Source of the DNA: Aphrocallistes beatrix
Lineage: Eukaryota; Porifera; Hexactinellida; Sceptrulophora; Aphrocallistidae
Assembly: GCA_963281255.1 (NCBI GenBank)
Contig: OY725506.1
Location: 911,001-975,000, forward strand
Length of the DNA stretch: 64,000 nucleotides
Direction of reading: 5' to 3'
In this document: piece by piece, positions 48,301 to 56,498 of the stretch
Numbering within the stretch: the first letter of the stretch is position 1
Layout: each line of letters starts with the position of its first letter
The notes under the pieces: generated by a model
Told to the model about the DNA's origin: nothing
Databases searched by the model: none
The model's input: only the letters and a program-made list of their open reading frames with translations
Program-made: the position numbers and the translations under genes

Positions 48301-48687
48301 GATTTGGTTTCAACCTGTTCCAACTTGATATCGTTACAACTGTTCGATTGCCACTTCACACCTGATGATATGAGCTGCTGGTACAGAGCTTTAACAGAAA
48401 TGAAGTCACTTGTTTACTTGACACTCTCTTTAACTCCATTACGAGACTCTGGAATGCTGGTCCTATGTCACAGTCTGAACTACCATCCAGCCATTAGGTG
48501 TTTATGTATTCGAGATTGCGAACTCAGTTCTGACTCGTGTCTCCCGATCAAGTACCTCATCCTGACACCTCCACACATCAGAAAACTCAAACTTTCCAAA
48601 TACGAACTTTCTGATCCTGATCCGAAACAGCTGGAACTCCTCGAACAGTCAGCTGAGCAATGTTCTATCCAGATTGAATGGCAATAG
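45337..48687 (+). CDS. NLR-type innate immune receptor (death-fold, NACHT, LRR)
   Basis: An intronless frame of 1116 residues starting MSDERRHEIK. Residues about 1-90 and 100-190 are two helical blocks resembling death-effector/death folds (NRVITSNMVDLCEDLELVKR). The NACHT ATPase has Walker A GSPGSGKS (residues 292-299) and Walker B LLIILDGADEF (379-389), then an STVLVTSRP sensor-like motif and the NACHT winged-helix region with FQHLTIQEFMAAY. Residues about 750-1110 hold degenerate leucine-rich repeats (LREINLSYLNRIG, LISLQLFDCHF, IRCLCIRDCELS). This is the NLR layout used for intracellular sensing of microbial or damage signals, expanded in sponges, cnidarians and sea urchins. ATP-driven oligomerisation through the N-terminal domains is the family mechanism. 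The assignment of the N-terminal blocks as DED is less certain than NACHT and LRR. Confidence 0.92.
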   Translation: MSDERRHEIKVVIELEPLLTPQTIVKLQNAIGLPARIAQETRNDPIKFLYALKEWDQFDPSTFDLALQGVGGSILHTARKLEWLSDPSHRQRVHKEEPKSMKTLVQLLTQGMTSHEWMLLARTSSDTGPKSMLKQCIENRVITSNMVDLCEDLELVKRNDLANKVLTFASTFQNLSSRKFRQQILEEIDRDDKVELVVWQLSLREFIRTQNKDVSVILDQDPVPIESVYIPLTVIKVESPEKRVGAESGCEEIEFLRNIHSKVAQESVEVVDFDSIVTSFDSSRHELWCLIGSPGSGKSFLCKHFAYMYGTSTLTNFRYVISIPCRSPEWHKLEDARHEAGNIVDGDFIVCWLSLSMFSGAKWSESLSEQLVKSDGEGLLIILDGADEFIRDVPFDETLLNCLLKRRILPLSTVLVTSRPYAWSELQEKSQFRVDAHFQVLGFSPQNRDLYFEKLNDVNEMLYRHEEIEQLSLIPVNASLFTALFNESESILTFTLSHIYTQLIVYMIRRQLSRMGLKEHSKVCDLSKFHPGIQKCIRAIGKEANKGIFDRDLSSDKNILLKIGDTKVNSERLGLIQAHMKVGRYGHRVKVWTFQHLTIQEFMAAYSICANSWTIQCLIFRYITSSVQYLSMYKMVIRFVSGILRQNAGRLTPILCRHTLPKPMSFSEVPMYHKLSYNTELIDISDWKEFAQSFLLLCTLISEINCSDSIPKHFAHFKEKFPSPLYLYFWSTVSPNEWHCFTQSLEYVHDFHVLFIHSGFVNARQFHSLLTPLSSCHLDYLALEFFEKDFDTILSYTEPLSSATLPTDTRISIDFTECDLTACNDSQLLFPSNNQFTGSLSLYQSPMNHSMLLNLTNQFTSLHNLFYRPESNDSDWSIIHELITDNPLNGLYIIDFNGFLPFTADLSALSSLKEFHWYTNQDSYEALQYLLRLSSITYLYLVSLSSQSPNPSYRDSMTRIISENSTSLREINLSYLNRIGFDSWSSCLDLVSTCSNLISLQLFDCHFTPDDMSCWYRALTEMKSLVYLTLSLTPLRDSGMLVLCHSLNYHPAIRCLCIRDCELSSDSCLPIKYLILTPPHIRKLKLSKYELSDPDPKQLELLEQSAEQCSIQIEWQ

Positions 48688-48844
48688 TAATTGAAGGTGA
48701 GTATTAGTTCTGAATTTAAATACGTAAAACTGTATTCCCAAATAATCGCCGGGGTTTTCATGCGCACGAAAATAAGAAGCGCCGGCGATTATTCAGAGAA
48801 ATACGATAGTCAATCAAATTAGTATAAAATATTAATATCAAAAT

Positions 48845-48990
48845 GACTTTGTTTGTTTGTGCGAATTGATTGAGGAACTGAGAAGTGCTAGAATCATGAA
48901 ATTTGACATGCTGGTGAATAAGAATCAGTCTAGGAATGAGTTCGAATATCAAAACGGAATTTTCACACCTCGCCGAGAAAGGTGACAAAT
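48845..48990. mobile_element. Diverged copy of the 37.2-kb interspersed element
   Basis: Shares TGTTTGTGCGAATTGATTGA and CGGAATTTTCACACCTC with 37250-37375 in the same order. Confidence 0.65.
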
Positions 48991-49798
48991 TGTACTAACC
49001 AATGAAGATTGATAATTTTATTATTGTACAGATACATGACTATGCATTATACAATACATCCAATCGAAGTGACTATTCGGGATTGAAATTGATTGGTTCA
49101 TGAGAACCAATCAATTATGAGCTTAAGTTTCGTGTGTCATTCATTCATGAATGGTACAATGCAATGCATCCTAACCTGTCCTACTTCTCTAGGTGTCAGC
49201 AACTGCTCAATTACTCTTTCTCACCTCTTCCTATCTTCACACCTCTACAACTCACCCCTACTCCTCCTATAAACACACCACTCTACTCTCCACTCTATCT
49301 TCTAGAGATAGTGATGCTAGCTTGAACTTGAATTGTGTATTTTGTCTGAGTTCTGAATAAAAATATGAATCTTCAAACTTGGCTAGAATGTTTCCTTACT
49401 ACTGGGGTGGTGGTGGATTGTAACAATGTAGCAAATTCCTATAAATATCAGTACCGTACTAATTTAGAAAGATCGAATAATGCAGCCTAAAATAAGCTAT
49501 TCTTAGCCTGAATGTCCTGTAAGTGTTCAAGTAGACTTAGCCTCTCTTTTTCAAATCCCTGGTTCATCCTTGTAGCAAAAGTGATTCCTTCTTTTGGTCC
49601 TGGAATGCTGCTCTAATACTCGGCACTAGATGATTTGCAAAATTTCGTATTTTTTTGCACTAATTTAAAGCTACTTTAATCCTTGTATGCAAGGTTATCT
49701 TTTCTAATGACTCAAGAATATTAAGAATTCAGAAATACTTTTAGCATTTCAATTCGATTGTGTTAGTGGAACTAAATATCGATAATATTCTTTTAAGC

Positions 49799-49967
49799 CA
49801 GTGGTTCCCAACCTGGGGTCCATGGACCCCTTAGTGGTTCACAGAAGATATCAGGGGGTTCACAGGATTCGAAATTCTGTGTTGCAGTTAATAAGAAGGG
49901 GTCCACAGAATATAGGAAAATTGATATAGTAGGGTGTCCACAGCCAAAAAGAAGTTGATAATCGCTG
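49799..49967. mobile_element. Decayed hAT-type MITE
   Basis: Left end CAGTGGTTCCCAACCTGG and degenerate right end GTTGATAATCGCTG match hAT terminal style. Internal GGGGTCCA/GGGGTTCA repeats. Confidence 0.65.
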
Positions 49968-50719
49968 ATATGTCTTCATCGCTCAGACCTTTTTGAATTT
50001 AATTACACTTCGCTGTCACTTTACACACCACCAGGAGGCACTTTAGAGCACAAATCTATATTACTCTAATTGACTGAAACTATGTAATCTTTAATAATAG
50101 TATGATATTGAAATATATTTTTGGTTTCAAAAACGAAAATATACTTCAATGTCCACACTCAAATACAAAAATGATACAAATATTCTTCTGTTATCATTTA
50201 ACTGTTAAAGCTGGTATTATCAGGAGAGACTAAAGCAAGACAGCTTCTATGTTTCTCATCACTGCGCTTATAATTTTGTGAAAATGTGCTGGTATCTCCC
50301 CTGTTCACTTTTGCCCCCATCCCGCTGAAAATTACGCTTATGGTTATCTATAAAGTTTTTAATATATTTAATCTCTTTTCAAATACTATTCTACAAATAT
50401 AAGATCCAATAATAACAGTCAATCATAGCATTCTATATACTAAGGCAATGGCACTCACCAAAAAATTGGTACCATGGATTGGTTAAATACTTCAATCCTA
50501 AAACCGTTAATTAAATAACTGTTATTATCAACTATATAATTATCTCATATTGTGAGTTCATGGTTGTTTAAATATTCATTTTGAAAATATTATGTAACCA
50601 CAATATTTATATTTACTTCACATACAACACTAGTGTATTACAATAATGTATTGTTTTGCTGCATATTATTTCTATTACTCATTTATAATACCTCACTTGA
50701 CAATACTAATTGCATAAAT

Positions 50720-50887
50720 CATTTGGACGAGATGTCTTGTCTCGTGCCTGACTCGACTTCCAATTACAGAGGAGTAGAACACTTCATGAAGTTTTTCAAT
50801 TTCCTAAAGATGGTGCTCATCGTGAAAATGGTATTGAGCCATTCCAAGACGTGTGAATACTACCAGAACAACAAGATCACGGCACGG
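50720..50887 (+). pseudogene. Possible orphan exon fragment
   Basis: A GC-richer open stretch (MSCLVPDSTSNYRGVEHF, SKTCEYYQNNKITAR) ends at a consensus donor CGG|GTGAGT. I do not recognise it and find no neighbouring exon. It resembles the other gene fragments in this region. Confidence 0.25.
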
Positions 50888-51118
50888 GTGAGTGATTTCT
50901 TAAGTAATGTAGTTCATTATTCTAGAATCATGCATATATACATACTCAATCAAGTTGGGTAGAAACAATTGACTGAATTTAAAAGACCAAGAAAAAGTGT
51001 TGCCTTCCCCAAATTTAGTAAATGCAATCCTCGTTACTACAAAAACGTGGGCATAAATACCTTTTTTTAAATTCGGACAAGTGCAATTTAACTAAACGTG
51101 CTCCAAATTAACATCGGG

Positions 51119-51178
51119 ACATTTCGCCTTTCCAACCTAACAAGCCTGCTGGTTGTCAGGTTGGAAAGGCGAAATGTA
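51119..51178. repeat. Perfect hairpin with 20-bp arms
   Basis: ACATTTCGCCTTTCCAACCT is followed after about 19 bases by its exact reverse complement. Confidence 0.9.
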
Positions 51179-51351
51179 ATTTTGGCCCTTAAGATTTTCT
51201 ATTAGTCAACTTCAGCCGGACTGTTAGCTTATATGATGGATAAGAACAGTGTAGACCAGAACTAAACTGTTGAGTTCTTGAAATTCGTTAATGATGTTTA
51301 GGAGATGTTCAATGTGAATTGGGTAGGGAAGAATAGTCGTTTAACGACGAT

Positions 51352-51508
51352 CATAGGCGTAACTACTTTGATTTTTTCATGGTTAGCTGGGGTGGCGAGA
51401 TTTGTAAACATATATCAAACTAATGTGGCATGCCACCCCAAGTCAACATAACATTTAGGTATGTGGTGGCACGCTACCCCTGCCACCCCTGGAGTTACAC
51501 CTATGACG
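51352..51508. mobile_element. MITE, second copy of the 38.2-kb family
   Basis: Ends ATAGGCGTAACTACTTTGAT and TGGAGTTACACCTAT. The interior shares CATGGTTAGCTGGGGTG and GGTGGCACGCTACCCCTG-like sequence with the 38.2-kb copy, inverted. Confidence 0.85.
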
Positions 51509-51738
51509 ACGATGTATCTGCACCCTCAGCATAAATTTAAAACATTTATTCTGGCTCTTCCCGTACTAATATTATTCATTTGGCATGTGCTACTATGGAA
51601 CTAAAACATTGTATACACTTCTAATAAAGTTAAGACCTATATATAATGCACTAGTATTGAAACAAGAGAATAGTAAACTGGCTAAATTCAAGAACTAATT
51701 TAATATATTCTTTGTTTATTTAGCCAACTTCACAGACT

Positions 51739-51925
51739 GTTGACTTGACTTGACTTGACTTGACTTGAAGTCAAGTCAAGTCAAGTCAAGTCAAGTCATG
51801 TCATGTCATGTCATGTCATGTCATGTCATGTCATGTCATGTCATGTCATGTCATGTCATGTCATGTCATGTCATGTCATGTCATGTCATGTCATGTCATG
51901 TCAAGTCAAGTCAAGTCAAGTCTGT
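51739..51925. repeat. Pentanucleotide satellite (TTGAC / TCAAG / TCATG)
   Basis: Runs of TTGAC, then its complement TCAAG, then about 24 units of TCATG, returning to TCAAG. The switch from TTGAC to TCAAG makes an inverted-repeat junction. Confidence 0.98.
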
Positions 51926-52052
51926 CCCTCAAGCTAAGTCAAGTCTGTCCCTCAAGCTAAGTCAAGTCTGTCTCTCAAGCTAAGTCAAGTCTGTCTCTCA
52001 AGCTAAGTCAAGTCTGTCTCTCAAGCTAAGTCAAGTCTGTCCCTCAAGTCTC
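51920..52052. repeat. 23-bp tandem repeat, about 6 copies
   Basis: The unit AAGTCAAGTCTGTCCCTCAA plus GCT occurs with C/T variation (CCCTCAAG or CTCTCAAG), directly following the pentanucleotide satellite and likely derived from it. Confidence 0.95.
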
Positions 52053-52409
52053 AATATTGTGATTAACTATTCTTTTGATATTTTGTATGTATTAAGTATT
52101 AAATAATTCGACTATGTGCATTAAAAACCAAATAATATATCTCATTTCAATTGTTCTGATATAATAGTTAGTTAGTCAGGGTGGGTGAATGCCTAAATTG
52201 ATGGAAAATTGAAATATCTACAATATCAAAATTATTGGTTTTGAAGTATTTAACTAATCCATGGTACTAATTTTTTGGTGAGTGCCATTGCCTTAGTATA
52301 TAGAATGCTATGAGTCAATGTAAAACATACATCTTACATGCATGGTGTAGCTTATATGCAATTGTACAACATATACAAAAGTACGGATTAAAAGTGCCAC
52401 TTCGCTACT

Positions 52410-52626
52410 TTGCGCCATATTTGACAAGTCCAGAGCTAAATATAGATACTTCCGGTGGTAGGAGGCTTAGCTGGGAAGGGAGGTTGGAGAAGTAAGGGTG
52501 TTTGAGAACTCTGCTCGCACTCAGCCGCTTCTCCGGAGGGTAGTGGAGTAAGCTGTGAGCGAAATCTTCCGCATGGTCCATTCTCCAGAGTTGCGGGGCT
52601 GTCAGTCCCAAACGTAGAGGTGGGTA
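52410..52626 (-). pseudogene. Protein kinase C-lobe exon fragment (CMGC/CDK-like)
   Basis: After an acceptor-like TTTCCTCAG the frame encodes YPPLRLGLTAP...DFAHSLLHYPPEKRLSASRVLKHPYF, the subdomain XI end of a Ser/Thr kinase with its invariant Arg. The style is CMGC (CDK20-like). No ATP-binding or catalytic-loop exons lie nearby, so it is an isolated last-exon fragment. Confidence 0.65.
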
Positions 52627-53293
52627 CTGAGGAAATATAAACCAATGAGATTGTGTGAATGCAAATATGACGTGAGTTGTTTGAAAGAGGGACTCTCTCA
52701 AATAAATGCATTTTATCAACTAGTTTATAGCGATTTATCCATGGTACCTAACCTCATATGAGTTTTGTATTATTAATTAAATACCATTACAGATTATCGC
52801 ATTGTGTGACAAGAATGTATGGACTCGACTGATATTTGAACACATTTATGGATGTTAATCTCGATAAAAAGTGGGGTGATTTAAAAAATTTTTTAAGATT
52901 CTTCGAGAACCGTACTTGCACATAACCTGCCTTCTCCCTAATAAAGTGTAGAACTTGGTATTACTTTCTTTTACAATACACGCAAACAAATTCCAAAGAT
53001 TAGCTGTGACTAACTTTGATCTTCTGACCTAGGGTTTTGGGAGTGTAGATTCCAAATATCAGAATTTCGATCTTAAATTGATAATTCTTGTTTCCAATAC
53101 ATCCATAAAGTAAACAAATTTCAAATAGGTTAGTGAAAGTGTAAATATTTAGCAGCCGTAGAGGCTTCTGAATTCTTTACATTCCTAGGCGCCCACAGGG
53201 CAACTCTTTATTATCACGAAATGAAGCTTGGCCACACAATGTATTTAATCTTAAAACTATTGAAATGCTGAATTACTATCAAAGGTCACAGAC

Positions 53294-53766
53294 CTATAAC
53301 AGTATCAGGAGCCTCTGCCTTGACTCTCTCACTGATCAGCTGATCCAACCATCCGGTGTGAATGCTATTCTGCTGGAAGGCTTCTGTCTCGAGGAGCTTA
53401 ATCAGATACTCCACCGTCGTTCTGAAGTCCCCTCTGATGCTCAGCTCCTTCAACGCCAGAACCATGTTACTACACACAGTGCATTGTGATACAAGTCTAA
53501 ATTTAGAACAGTTCTATACATAGAACTTGGAAGGTATTTCTAGTGATGACAAAATAAAGTTTTCGAGGTGTATGTTTCAGTTTAGAAAATAATGGAATAG
53601 TTAACAAGAATTCGCACAGGTAAGAGTGAATACCTTCTGGCTTGATCTCTAGTCTCTCCCCACGAGAAACAGTGTCCGAACTGAGAGTCCGCGAACTCGT
53701 GGAGACCTCCAGACACCCCCACGCTGAAGTAGCCCCAGACGTTCCTGCTAGAGGTTCTCTCGACCT
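53294..53766 (-). pseudogene. ACACA: Acetyl-CoA carboxylase fragment (two exons with intron)
   Basis: 53766-53634 encodes [19 protein letters not shown] then [18 protein letters not shown]. 53469-53294 encodes [20 protein letters not shown], then [12 protein letters not shown] and [20 protein letters not shown]. Both match the end of the biotin carboxylase domain of eukaryotic acetyl-CoA carboxylase almost residue for residue, with splice sites in matching phase. The intron shows it was copied as genomic DNA. The upstream end is fused in mid-exon to AAA+ sequence; no other ACC exon is present. The well-kept sequence implies recent copying from an intact ACC gene elsewhere. Confidence 0.9.
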
Positions 53767-54687
53767 CAGGATTTGGAGTATCTTCTGACAGACCTTCCTG
53801 AATCCTATCACCATATTCTCGTACTGGTTGAAGTCTATCCCTGCTAGGACTTTAGTAGGGGGCTTAGCCAGCTTTGCACGGGTGGAAGACTATTGGGAGA
53901 AAATTATGAACATGATACGATGGAATTATTCATATTTTCACACCTCGGGGTGATATATGTAAATGCAATCCTTGATTCCAAAAGGAATACGAATTAAGAT
54001 TCGCTTTGGAATTGGATTTTGTTGGGAAACTTTTTAGTAATTTAGTGGCGTAACAAATGCACTTACATTTGTATACTGAATAAATATCAGAGAAACCTCT
54101 GAAAATTAGATAATAGCAAAACTACTTTTCAGAGTGGTCTGGTGTCGTCGACCATTTTTTTAGAAAGGCTCAGCTTTGTTGTACCATTACTAATCTGTTC
54201 TAAATGAAAAAAATTAATCGTAACTTAATGCATCTATGCTAAATAGACGAAGTTTAAATAAATTCCAATTGTACCACTTTTTACTATACAATAAACCAGT
54301 TTTAGATACTTGGTACATAGCCAGACCAGTTTTGAATTTATACTTGAAGATTTGTACCAAATATTCCGCCGTACCACTTTTTGAGTGGTGTGCCACTCCT
54401 GAAAAGCGCGTATGTGTGTATATACAGCAACGCCTTACCTCTAAAGCATCGAGGTAATACTTGAAGTAGAAGTAGGTGCCGTAGTACTTGATGAACTTCT
54501 CGTTGAGACCCTCCTCCTGGAAGGGGGAGTCAGGGTCCAGTCTCAACACTTGCAAGTGCAGGAAAGAAATGAATCTGTACACTTGTTCATGCTGAGACTT
54601 AATTTGCTCTATGAACTGCTCAAAAGGGAGTTTCAGAGTTTCCTGTAACTCGGAATCAATGATAGGTGTACCATCCTCTGCAGCCAT
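53767..54687 (-). pseudogene. Duplicated 5' fragment of the AAA+ ATPase gene
   Basis: Exon 1 (54687 to about 54439, MAAEDGTPIIDSELQETLKL) and the first part of exon 2 (53892-53767, ending QKILQILR) are near-identical to 41645-41397 and 40812-40687, including the intron. The similarity stops inside exon 2, where acetyl-CoA carboxylase sequence begins. The intron copy lacks the short palindrome present at 41052-41086. Confidence 0.92.
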
Positions 54688-54934
54688 ATATTCTAATGAT
54701 AGGCTGGAATACAAGATTCAATTCAAAATTGTTGGTTTACGACTCAAAAATATCAATGCTAAACTTAAAAGTGCGAAAATATGTATATAATGGAACATAC
54801 TTAACAATTCATGAAATGTTTACGTTATCATTGTACGAGAATCGGATCCGACAAGGTAAAATAACCGAAGTTAGTCGTTGAGATAACAGCAATTTTGTAA
54901 TAAAATATTTAAATATTAAGTACAAGCGCCGTAT

Positions 54935-55190
54935 CCCTTGCGTGCGTAGCTTAAGTTGGTGCCCAGATGTGTAGTGAGGGAGAAGAGAGGAGTAATTGAG
55001 ACGTAGAGGTATGGTACATGTCAAACATTTTCTTGTCAAGTTCTCCTGGCTGGTTTTGTCTAGGATTGCCAGGTGCTTTTGTGAGTAACTCGGGTGCTCC
55101 TCTTGCAGCATCCCAGTTCGTTATAGGTGTGATGGGTGTGTTTCTCCATGTCCTCCCAGTCGGATACGATATCGTGTTCTCTCAAGTATG
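54935..55190 (-). pseudogene. Actin-like pseudogene fragment
   Basis: Read on -, the pieces LREHDIVSDWEDMEKHTHHT-YNEL, EEHP, and APGNPRQNQ...KKMFDMYHT follow the actin order HGIVTNWDDMEK, HHTFYNEL, EEHP, APLNP, MFETFNT, but in different frames with stops between. It is a decayed copy of an actin-family gene, inserted between the two halves of the duplicated AAA+/secreted-protein block. Confidence 0.65.
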
Positions 55191-55349
55191 CGTATTTATT
55201 TAATTGAGGATTTTTTCACCATTTATTATGAACATAGAATACCTATGTAACCCATGTAAGCGAGCTCAGTGGGAGCAAGTTGCAATCAGATTTCGATATA
55301 TACTACAGTTAACGATCCAAAATACACAGCGAAAACAGTAAATGGAATA

Positions 55350-55664
55350 TTAATAATGCTTTTGTTCTTCAAACACACACCCTTTGAAATGAGAAAGCCG
55401 GATGTCAACTTCACCCTCTTCCAGGGGGTCTTGCAAGTAGATCAAGGAGTAGCAGTTAGCGGAGATGCACAGATACTGACAAGCTAACATTTCGTGGTGG
55501 AATTCAGAGTGTTGACATTGAGGAGAACAGCTGCTCACTTTCGCTCGGAATTTTTTTTCAAGGCTCTTAGAACGTCTGTATTTATACTGAGGGTAGTCCA
55601 AGCAAAGAGCGGAGAGGATGAATAGGACGGAGAGAAGTAGGCATAACTGCACACGAAAAAACAT
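55350..55664 (-). CDS. Small secreted cysteine-containing protein (copy 2)
   Basis: 104 residues, identical in the predicted protein to the copy at 42082-42396 (signal peptide MFFRVQLCLLLSVLFILSAL, FKGC end), with a few silent or flanking DNA differences. The flanking DNA (ATGGAGGGGCACGGCCACTT downstream of the start region) is also duplicated. Likely still functional, or a very recent copy. Confidence 0.75.
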   Translation of the reverse strand: MFFRVQLCLLLSVLFILSALCLDYPQYKYRRSKSLEKKFRAKVSSCSPQCQHSEFHHEMLACQYLCISANCYSLIYLQDPLEEGEVDIRLSHFKGCVFEEQKHY

Positions 55665-56498
55665 GTTGCAATAGACTAGATGCGATAGAAATTATCATTG
55701 TAATAAAAGGTGTAATCAGGGGGTGGGAAGGATTCAATGGAGGGGCACGGCCACTTCACGCCCCTTTGAATTAGGTGATTTGCAATGTTGGAGGCAACAG
55801 AACTAAGGAATGTGTTCTGCATTGAACCAGGGATCTTAGAGATGGCAATTTAAAATAAAAGAAATCACCCAATTAAATGATAATTAGGAGTTGAGCATGC
55901 TCAACTCTCAGAATATGTTGAGCGGTATTTGTTGTGTTACAAGGATTATTATGAAACAACCTTATTCCTTAATAATATAAATTTTAATTTGTTTTCTCTT
56001 TTCAATATTATATGAGAGCGAATGGGCAACTTGAAATGACTGTACCACTACATATTGGTTAAATATGGCCATGGGTCGTTAGCTTGATGGATCACTTCCT
56101 GTGACCATTAGCTACTTTGAACTATGCAATGTATGTCGCATCGAGAAAATTTAAAATAAGAAGATTGATTATAAGAAAGTTTGCAACATTTACAGAATAA
56201 TTTATTAAAAGAAGAGCTCTGGATTCCTGCTAAATACTTGTACAATTCTGATTACGAATATCCAATCTTTCATTCTGTTTAGTAGTTATTTCATGGATAA
56301 CTATTGAAACGAGTGATGGATTTTGATGGAATTATAATGCGCATATCCTTATCAGAGGTCTCCCTTAAATATAGTCTAACAATAAACGAACACAAACAGG
56401 CACAAACAAACAAACACAAACAAACAGCATCAAAATCACTAATGAGGCCAGACATGTCATGAAATGACTGGAAAAATGTCACAGTAAGTAGAAAAATA
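55665..56498. other. Intergenic, no gene seen
   Basis: AT-rich, with a short ACAAACAAACA run near 56390-56430. Includes the 3' flank of the minus-strand ANK-ART gene. Confidence 0.6.

Larger units (their letters stand above)
48688..50431. other. Intergenic with repeats
   Basis: No gene seen. Holds a diverged copy of the 37.2-kb element (about 48845-48990) and a decayed hAT-type MITE (49799-49967). Confidence 0.55.
50432..52316. repeat. About 80-bp inverted repeats bracketing 1.9 kb
   Basis: 50432-50505 and 52240-52316 are inverted copies (shared ATAGCATTCTATATACTAAG, GGCAATGGCACTCACC, ACCATGGATT, AAATACTTCAA). The interior holds a possible exon, a hairpin, a MITE and satellites. It could be a composite foldback element; no coding transposase is seen. 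Confidence 0.7.

Noticed and set aside
51765..51983. Open frame encoding a repeated CHVMS/CHVMSCHVM protein
   Set aside because: It is only the translation of the TCATG/TCAAG pentanucleotide satellite; any frame of such a repeat stays open.
55018..55203. Plus-strand frame with hydrophobic segments, taken first as a membrane protein
   Set aside because: The opposite strand reads as a decayed actin-family fragment, which explains the composition better.
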